From: Rudanella paleaurantiibacter
GTDB taxonomy: Bacteria; Bacteroidota; Bacteroidia; Cytophagales; Spirosomataceae
Reading direction: 5' to 3'
NCBI RefSeq assembly: GCF_009184635.1
Contig: NZ_WELI01000003.1
Span: 310,001-374,000 of the forward strand
Length of the DNA stretch: 64,000 bases
In this document: positions 58,575-64,000 of the stretch, piece by piece
Position numbering within the stretch: the first letter of the stretch is position 1
How the letters are laid out: the number at the start of each line of letters is the position of its first letter
The notes under the pieces: generated by a model
Told to the model about the DNA's origin: nothing
The model's database searches: none
What the model saw: only the letters and a program-made list of their open reading frames with translations
Program-made: the position numbers and the translations under genes

Positions 58575-60287
58575 TTACAGACTCTTCTGCTTCATCATTT
58601 TCACGGCGTAGTCGGCCGCGCGGGCGGTCAGGGCCATGTACGTGAGCGAGGGGTTCTGGGTCGAGGTCGAAGTCATGCAAGCGCCATCGGTCACAAATAC
58701 ATTGGGGCAGCTATGCACCTGATTCCACTTGTTCAGAATCGACGTTTTGGGATCGTTGCCCATACGAGCCCCACCCATTTCGTGAATATCCAGCCCCGGA
58801 TTCCGGTGGTCGTCGCGCACCCGAATGTTGGTAAAACCAGCCACCGTAAACATCTCCGTCATCTGCTCCTGGTAGTCTTTCACCATCTTATCGTCATTGG
58901 CGTCGTAGTCAATGGCGATTTTCAACTGCGGAATCCCGAACGGGTCTTTCAGCGACGAGTCGAGAGCTACGTAGTTGGTTTCTTTCGGGATGGTTTCGCC
59001 CATCATGTGCGAGCCCACGTACCAGCCACCCAGTTTGGGGTTAAGCAGGCCCTGCTTGAGGTCGGCCCCTAAACCACTCTGATCGGCCCGCGAGATTCGG
59101 CCTGCACTGAATCCGGCCGCGTATCCCCGCAGGAAGTCAGTTTCCTGTTTGAGCAAATTGCGGAAACGGGGAATATACGGGCTATTGGGTCGGCGGCCTT
59201 CGGTGGTTGAATCGAGGTTGCCGTCGAACTCCGCCGAGATACCCGCCCGGTAGTTATGGAAAGCCACGTACTTGCCCAATACTCCGCTATCGTTGCCCAG
59301 CCCGTTGGGGAACCGGTTCGAAGTCGAGTTGAGCAACACCAGGTTGGAGTTCAGCGCGGCCGCATTGAGGAAAATGATTTTGGCGTAAAACTCCTGCATC
59401 TGCTTCGTTTGCGCATCAATCACCCGCACACCGACGGCCCGTTTTTTAGCCTCGTCGTAGATAATTGAATGCACCACCGAATGCGGCCGCAGGGTCATTT
59501 TGCCGGTACGCATGGCCCACGGAATCGTGCTGGAGTTGCTGCTGAAATAGCCGCCGTAGGGGCAGCCGCGCTCACAAATAGTGCGGTGCTGGCACTGCGC
59601 CCGGCCCTGCTGCAAATGAATGGGCTGCGGCTGGGTGATATGAGCAGCCCGGCCCATAATCACGTGCCGGTCTTTGTACTTACCCGCTATTTTCTGCTGA
59701 AAATGTTTCTCCACGCAGTTCCACTCGTGCGGGGGCAGAAACTCCCCATCGGGCAGGCTCGCCAGGCCGTCTTTGTTACCCGAGATACCGGCAAACTTCT
59801 CGACGTAGCTGTACCAGGGGGCAATATCTTTATACCGGATAGGCCAGTCGACCGCGAATCCATCGCGGGCGGGGCCGTCAAAGTCAAAGTCGCTCCACCG
59901 CTGGGTCTGCCGCGCCCACATGAGCGACTTACCGCCCACCTGATAGCCCCGAATCCAGTCGAAGGGTTTCTCCTGCACGTAGGGGTGCTCGGCATCTTTC
60001 ACAAAGAAATGCTGGGTACCCTCATAAAACGCGTAACACTTACTGATAATCGGGTTAGCGTCGCGCACCTCTTTGGGCAACTGCCCCCGGTGTTCAAACT
60101 CCCAAGGCTGCATCATGGTGGTGGGGTAGTCGGTCACGTGCCGCACATCCCGACCCCGTTCGAGCACGAGTGTCCGCAAGCCTTTGCCGGTAAGTTCTTT
60201 GGCAGCCCATCCGCCACTAATCCCCGATCCTACCACAATGGCATCGTAGGTATTTTGCGCAGCTGCATCAATATTGAAGTATGACAT
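58575..60287 (-). CDS. GMC family oxidoreductase
   Basis: A 570-residue flavoenzyme. The FAD-binding motif is DAIVVGSGISGGWAAKELTGKGLRTLVLERG near the N-terminus, and GMC blocks follow (YQVGGKSLMWARQTQRW, IFLNAAALNSNLVLLNSTS). The C-terminal catalytic part has HEMGGARMGNDPKTSILNKWNQVHSCPNVFVTDGACMTST. Relatives oxidise sugars and polyols such as gluconate or glucose. It lies 124 bp behind a gluconate 2-dehydrogenase subunit 3-like gene, its usual partner; no signal peptide is seen, so export may depend on the Tat-tagged partner. Confidence 0.93.
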   Translation of the reverse strand: MSYFNIDAAAQNTYDAIVVGSGISGGWAAKELTGKGLRTLVLERGRDVRHVTDYPTTMMQPWEFEHRGQLPKEVRDANPIISKCYAFYEGTQHFFVKDAEHPYVQEKPFDWIRGYQVGGKSLMWARQTQRWSDFDFDGPARDGFAVDWPIRYKDIAPWYSYVEKFAGISGNKDGLASLPDGEFLPPHEWNCVEKHFQQKIAGKYKDRHVIMGRAAHITQPQPIHLQQGRAQCQHRTICERGCPYGGYFSSNSSTIPWAMRTGKMTLRPHSVVHSIIYDEAKKRAVGVRVIDAQTKQMQEFYAKIIFLNAAALNSNLVLLNSTSNRFPNGLGNDSGVLGKYVAFHNYRAGISAEFDGNLDSTTEGRRPNSPYIPRFRNLLKQETDFLRGYAAGFSAGRISRADQSGLGADLKQGLLNPKLGGWYVGSHMMGETIPKETNYVALDSSLKDPFGIPQLKIAIDYDANDDKMVKDYQEQMTEMFTVAGFTNIRVRDDHRNPGLDIHEMGGARMGNDPKTSILNKWNQVHSCPNVFVTDGACMTSTSTQNPSLTYMALTARAADYAVKMMKQKSL

Positions 60288-60411
60288 GATAGCCTATGTG
60301 GGGAGTTTCTGTACAGGTAGGCAACCTTTTCAGCCCACCCGTAACCCCCGTTTGTATTTCCTGAACTGTTTTGGGTTCGGGTCTGGGCAGCGAGGCCCAA
60401 ACCGGTGTTGT

Positions 60412-60966
60412 TTAGCCAGCCACGGGCACGCAGCCTTTATAGCGGCCGGGCACCATTTCGTAGTGGGTTAAATTGGTCATAACGTACTCGGAATTCATGT
60501 AGCCCCGAATGGTCAGGTTTTTCACGAGCGACAGGAACTCTTTCTGCCCCGGCACGGTCGATTGCTGCATTTGTTTGAGCACATTGAGCCGCCCAGCCGC
60601 GTCGGTTTCCAGAAATGATTTTCCGCCCGTTGCTTTCGCTACCTCATCCAGAGCCGTAAAGCCTTTCCGAAAGGTATCCTGCGCAGCTTTATCGTAGCAG
60701 TCGGCCACCATTTTTTGGACAAACTGGTGTACGTTCAGGGCTTTGGCCCCCGGAATTTCGCCTTTCGACGGGTCGGTGGCGGGGGTAGCCGGAATGATGG
60801 TTTCGACCAGTTCGGCCAGCAAGTTTGTTTCCGCTGAGGAAATAAGCCCACCCATCGGGCCCGTAGCCCGGAGCGATTCGGGTGTCCAGCGGGTAGCCCA
60901 GCTGGGCAGAACGGCAAGACCACCCACCGCAGTGGCCACCATTTTTAACGCGTTACGTCTTTTCAA
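60412..60966 (-). CDS. Gluconate 2-dehydrogenase subunit 3 family protein
   Basis: A 184-residue protein. KRRNALKMVATAVGGLAVLP is a twin-arginine signal. The mature part reads LLAELVETIIPATPATDPSKGEIPGAKALNVHQFVQKMVADCYD, then an alpha-helical middle and GYMNSEYVMTNLTHYEMVPGRYKGCVPV, typical of the family. It probably carries the GMC partner across the inner membrane or stabilises it. Confidence 0.92.
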   Translation of the reverse strand: MKRRNALKMVATAVGGLAVLPSWATRWTPESLRATGPMGGLISSAETNLLAELVETIIPATPATDPSKGEIPGAKALNVHQFVQKMVADCYDKAAQDTFRKGFTALDEVAKATGGKSFLETDAAGRLNVLKQMQQSTVPGQKEFLSLVKNLTIRGYMNSEYVMTNLTHYEMVPGRYKGCVPVAG

Positions 60967-61063
60967 GGTCCAAATTTTAATGGAAATCCAATTCTGACAA
61001 GGCTTCCCCTGCTCATCTTTGATAACGAAAAGAGACCGTAAAAATGAGCGTAGGGCACCAATA

Positions 61064-61071
61064 CAAAGATA
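61064..61071 (-). promoter_or_regulatory. Possible -7 box for the subunit 3/GMC operon
   Basis: The minus strand reads TATCTTTG, a full match to TAnnTTTG, about 98 bp before the start codon. No TTG lies at the best distance. Confidence 0.35.
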
Positions 61072-61207
61072 ATTAATCTGGAAAGCTAATGTCCACGCCG
61101 TTAGACAAATCGGCTAATGAATTGCATAAAAAGCTGTTAACCAAGCCCATTTAAGCAAAAAACAGCGCTTCTGCCTTTGTTCCGGGCGCGTTGTTGGGTA
61201 AGGGTTG

Positions 61208-61215
61208 TATCTTTG
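61208..61215 (+). promoter_or_regulatory. -7 box for the glucosidase gene
   Basis: TATCTTTG matches TAnnTTTG and lies 51 bp before the ATG. TTG at 61191 (14 bp) and TTTG at 61176 (28 bp) are not at the ideal spacing. Confidence 0.45.
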
Positions 61216-61266
61216 ATGCTTCGACCACCGAGAAGAGCACGAGCGTAACCCGTTGAATTTCTTTCT

Positions 61267-63939
61267 ATGAGCGCTGACGCTGAAAAACTACGCATATATG
61301 ACAGGCCCGATAACAAGGGCTGGAAAAAATGGGGCCCTTATCTCTCCGACCGGGCCTGGGGTACTGTCCGCGAAGATTATAGCCCGTATGGCGATGCCTG
61401 GAACAATGTCACGCACGACATGGCCCGCTCCCGCGCTTACCGCTGGGGCGAAGAAGGAATCGGCGGTATTTCAGACAACAAAGGCCACGTTTGTTTTGCC
61501 CTGGCCCTCTGGAACCACCGCGACAATATTCTGAAAGAGCGTTTCTTCGGACTGGCGGGCCCTGAGGGCAACCACGGCGAAGACGTGAAGGAGCTGTACT
61601 ACTACCTCGACAGCACGCCCACGCACTCCTACATGAAGATGCTGTACAAGTATCCGCAGCGGGAGTTTCCGTACAATCAGCTCGTGATCGAAACCATGCG
61701 CCGGTCGCGCCATGACCCCGAGTTTGAACTGATTGACACCGGCATTTTCGATCAGGACGAGTACTTCGATGTGTTTATCGAGTACGCCAAAGCCGACCAA
61801 AACGACTGGCTCGTTAAAATCACGGCCCACAACCGGGGTGCCGAACCGGCCCCGCTCACGTTGTTACCCACCATCTGGTTTCGCAACACCTGGTCGTGGG
61901 GGTACGAGCAGTACAATAGCCGGCCCATGCTCAACGGCATTGCCAACAGTCAGATCGAGGTGAACCACAAGCAATTGGGCAAATTTAAGCTCTATTGCGA
62001 AGGGGCCGACGACCTGCTGTTCTGCGAAAACGAAACCAATACCGAACGTCTCTACGGCCGCCCTAACTCGACGGCTTTTCCGAAAGACGGAATCAATAAC
62101 TACGTTGTTGGCGGTCAGGCCGACGCCATCAATCCGAACAAGATCGGGACGAAAGCCTCGGCTCAGTACACCCGCACGGTAGCCCCCGGCGAGTCGCTGA
62201 CGGTGCGGCTGCGATTCAGCGACAATACCCACCTGAGTCAGCCTTTTGCCGATTTCGATCAGGTATTCGAAGTCCGTCAGGATGAGGCCGATGCCTTCTT
62301 CGACCACCTCCAACAAAACGTTGACACCCCCGAACTACTGAACATTCAGCGGCAGGCCTATGCGGGCATGCTCTGGAACAAGCAGTTCTACTATTATAAC
62401 GTTGACGAGTGGCTTAAAGGCGACCCAAAAATGCCGGTGCCGTTTCAGGGGCGGGTATATGCCCGCAATGAGACCTGGCGGCACATGTACACGGCCAATA
62501 TTCTGAGTATGCCCGATAAGTGGGAATACCCGTGGTTTGCGGCTTGGGACCTGGCGTTTCATACGCTTACCCTCGCCCGGCTCGACCCCCACTTTGCCAA
62601 GCGGCAACTGGCCGTTATCCTGCGGGAGTACTACATGCACCCCAACGGGCAGATCCCCGCTTACGAGTGGAACTTCTCGGACGTAAACCCACCCGTACAC
62701 GCTTGGGCCACCTGGAAAGTGTACGAGATTGACCGGCAGATGAACGGCGTGGGCGACGTTGACTTTCTGGAGCGGGTGTTTCATAAGCTACTGCTCAACT
62801 TTACGTGGTGGGTAAACCGGAAAGATGTAGCAGGCAACAATATTTTTGGCGGGGGCTTCCTCGGCCTCGACAACATCGGGGTCTTCGACCGGTCGCAACC
62901 GCTGCCAATGGGTGGGCGCATTGAGCAGGCCGATGGTACCGGCTGGATGGCCATGTACACCCTCAACATGCTTCGGATTTCGTGCGAAATAGCCCTAACC
63001 CGGCCATCGTATCAGGACATGGCGAGCAAGTTCTTCGAGCATTTTCTGCACATCGCAGCCGCCATGAATAACCTCGGCAAGGAGCACATCAGCCTGTGGG
63101 ACGAGGTGGATCAGTTCTATTACGACGTACTGCACACCCCCGATAACAACGCCCGGCTGCTCAAAATCCGGTCGATGGTGGGTCTTATCCCTCTGTTTGC
63201 GGTGGAGGTTCTTGATGAAGACCTCCTGAACAAACTCCCGGACTTTAAGCGCCGGGTGGAGTGGGTGCTCAAAAACCGGCCCGACCTGGCCTCGCTCGTA
63301 TCGCGGTGGCACGAGCCGGGTAAAGGCGAAACGCACCTACTGTCGCTGCTCCGGGGGCACCGCATGAAAATGCTGCTGAAACGGATGTTCGATGAGACCG
63401 AGTTTCTGTCGGATTACGGTATCCGGGCCCTGTCGAAATACCACGAGCAGCACCCGTACCAGTTTGTGCTCAACGGCGAGATGTTCCAGGTTAAGTACGT
63501 TCCGGCCGAGTCAGAAGCAAGCATTTTCGGCGGTAACTCCAACTGGCGCGGGCCGGTCTGGTTCCCGGTCAACTTCCTGCTGATCGACTCGCTCCTGAAG
63601 TTTTACCAGTATTACGGCGACGATTTCGAGATTGAATATCCCACCCATTCGGGGCAGGTGATGAGCATCAAAGAAGCCGCCGTTCAGGTGGCGGAGCGGC
63701 TCATCAATATTTTCCGGCGCGACGAAAAAACGGGGCTTATTCCGGCATTCGGCAACGAAGAGAAATTCCAGAAAGACCCTTATTTCCGCGACCTGTACCT
63801 GTTTTTCGAGTACTTCCACGGGGATGTGGGGGCGGGTCTTGGGGCGGCTCACCAAACCGGCTGGACAGGTCTCGTGGCCGACCTGATCGAGTACCGATAC
63901 CTGTACCAGACCGAAACCGCTAATCTGGCGGTGAAGTAG
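61267..63939 (+). CDS. GH63/MGH1-like glycoside hydrolase (glucosidase)
   Basis: An 890-residue protein without signal peptide. The N-terminal part (RLRIYDRPDNKGWKKWGPYLSDRAWGTVREDYSPYGDAWN is the opening, with small changes) is a beta domain; the C-terminal half is an (alpha/alpha)6 barrel with WEYPWFAAWDLAFHTLTLARLDPHFAKRQL, GQIPAYEWNFSDVNPPVHAWA and NSNWRGPVWFPVNFLLIDSL. Acid residues in these blocks are the likely catalytic pair. Family members release glucose from alpha-linked glucosides such as mannosylglycerate, glucosylglycerate or kojibiose-type ends; which one is unclear. The stop is near the window end. Confidence 0.88.
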   Translation: MSADAEKLRIYDRPDNKGWKKWGPYLSDRAWGTVREDYSPYGDAWNNVTHDMARSRAYRWGEEGIGGISDNKGHVCFALALWNHRDNILKERFFGLAGPEGNHGEDVKELYYYLDSTPTHSYMKMLYKYPQREFPYNQLVIETMRRSRHDPEFELIDTGIFDQDEYFDVFIEYAKADQNDWLVKITAHNRGAEPAPLTLLPTIWFRNTWSWGYEQYNSRPMLNGIANSQIEVNHKQLGKFKLYCEGADDLLFCENETNTERLYGRPNSTAFPKDGINNYVVGGQADAINPNKIGTKASAQYTRTVAPGESLTVRLRFSDNTHLSQPFADFDQVFEVRQDEADAFFDHLQQNVDTPELLNIQRQAYAGMLWNKQFYYYNVDEWLKGDPKMPVPFQGRVYARNETWRHMYTANILSMPDKWEYPWFAAWDLAFHTLTLARLDPHFAKRQLAVILREYYMHPNGQIPAYEWNFSDVNPPVHAWATWKVYEIDRQMNGVGDVDFLERVFHKLLLNFTWWVNRKDVAGNNIFGGGFLGLDNIGVFDRSQPLPMGGRIEQADGTGWMAMYTLNMLRISCEIALTRPSYQDMASKFFEHFLHIAAAMNNLGKEHISLWDEVDQFYYDVLHTPDNNARLLKIRSMVGLIPLFAVEVLDEDLLNKLPDFKRRVEWVLKNRPDLASLVSRWHEPGKGETHLLSLLRGHRMKMLLKRMFDETEFLSDYGIRALSKYHEQHPYQFVLNGEMFQVKYVPAESEASIFGGNSNWRGPVWFPVNFLLIDSLLKFYQYYGDDFEIEYPTHSGQVMSIKEAAVQVAERLINIFRRDEKTGLIPAFGNEEKFQKDPYFRDLYLFFEYFHGDVGAGLGAAHQTGWTGLVADLIEYRYLYQTETANLAVK

Positions 63940-64000
63940 GTTACACAACATGAGTCATCCCGGATTTTAGGTTAGGAGAATTTTCTTACCCGAACGCCCC
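63940..64000. other. Window end, no gene seen
   Basis: The last 61 bases after the glucosidase stop hold no clear terminator or start. Confidence 0.5.

Larger units (their letters stand above)
60967..61266. other. Divergent intergenic region before the glucosidase gene
   Basis: 300 bp without a gene. The plus strand has TATCTTTG at 61208-61215, and the minus strand has TATCTTTG at 61071-61064; both match the Bacteroidota -7 box, one for each divergent unit. Confidence 0.6.

Noticed and set aside
58414-58611. 65-codon frame across the 58.4-58.5 kb palindrome
   Set aside because: It is made mostly of inverted-repeat DNA and has no protein-like features.

Overview
The window comes from a Bacteroidota genome, most likely the Spirosoma/Rudanella/Fibrella branch of Cytophagales. 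Signs are adenine deaminase, UxaA and DUF5686/carboxypeptidase-regulatory proteins, the PSD1/DUF1501 and GMC/gluconate-dehydrogenase-subunit-3 pairs, TAnnTTTG-type -7 promoter boxes and little use of Shine-Dalgarno sequences. Most genes look like ordinary chromosomal housekeeping or catabolic genes of fairly high GC. The main exception is an AT-richer block from about 37.2 to 45.7 kb.

Region 1 (1-36 kb) holds catabolic, secreted and envelope genes. In order these are: the end of a tail-specific protease, a type-B carboxylesterase, an ECF sigma factor, adenine deaminase, an altronate dehydratase-family enzyme with a short-chain dehydrogenase, a YncE/phosphoesterase fusion, a peptidoglycan-binding/CHAP-like hydrolase, a penicillin acylase, a DUF5686 outer-membrane protein, a coupled alpha/beta hydrolase-sigma-membrane protein operon, a Bcr/CflA exporter, a VOC protein, a GH18 chitinase, an S8 protease lipoprotein, an esterase, an adhesin-like repeat protein, several small lipoproteins and barrel proteins, the DUF1501/PSD1 pair, a GGR-type flavoprotein and a Rieske-AIF oxidoreductase.

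Region 2 (about 36.2-48.8 kb, all minus strand, mostly 2-38 bp gaps) is a polymorphic toxin-immunity array and the most interesting part. Four toxin modules alternate with candidate immunity genes: T1 (45687-48719, Ig-like adhesin stalk with an unknown tip) with a DUF596-like protein; T2 (42276-45269, ADP-ribosyltransferase tip) with two tandem paralogous small charged proteins; T3 (40520-41690, WHH-type HNH nuclease tip, split by a one-base frameshift) with a SUKH/SMI1-KNR4 protein; T4 (38496-39887, candidate PD-(D/E)xK nuclease tip) with a beta-propeller protein. A 214-bp block is almost identical in T2, T3 and T4, and a longer 420-bp block is shared by T3 and T4. T1 and T2 share a diverged 5' block. 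T2 has no convincing start codon and lies in frame behind the stop of T1's immunity gene. This suggests a cassette that is expressed only after recombination with T1. The layout looks like a locus for toxin-tip exchange and diversification.

Region 3 (49-64 kb) returns to core and catabolic genes: xanthine dehydrogenase xdhA/xdhB (which can work with adenine deaminase in purine breakdown), lepA, a DPP IV-like S9 peptidase, a predicted barrel protein, a GMC oxidoreductase with its subunit-3 partner, and a GH63/MGH1-like glucosidase.

Intergenic DNA contains several near-perfect inverted repeats (6341-6422, 20279-20305, 28660-28686, 48756-48829, 52924-52954, 58436-58511). Some are terminators; others look like dispersed palindromic repeat families. 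I saw no tRNA, rRNA, CRISPR array or insertion sequence transposase.
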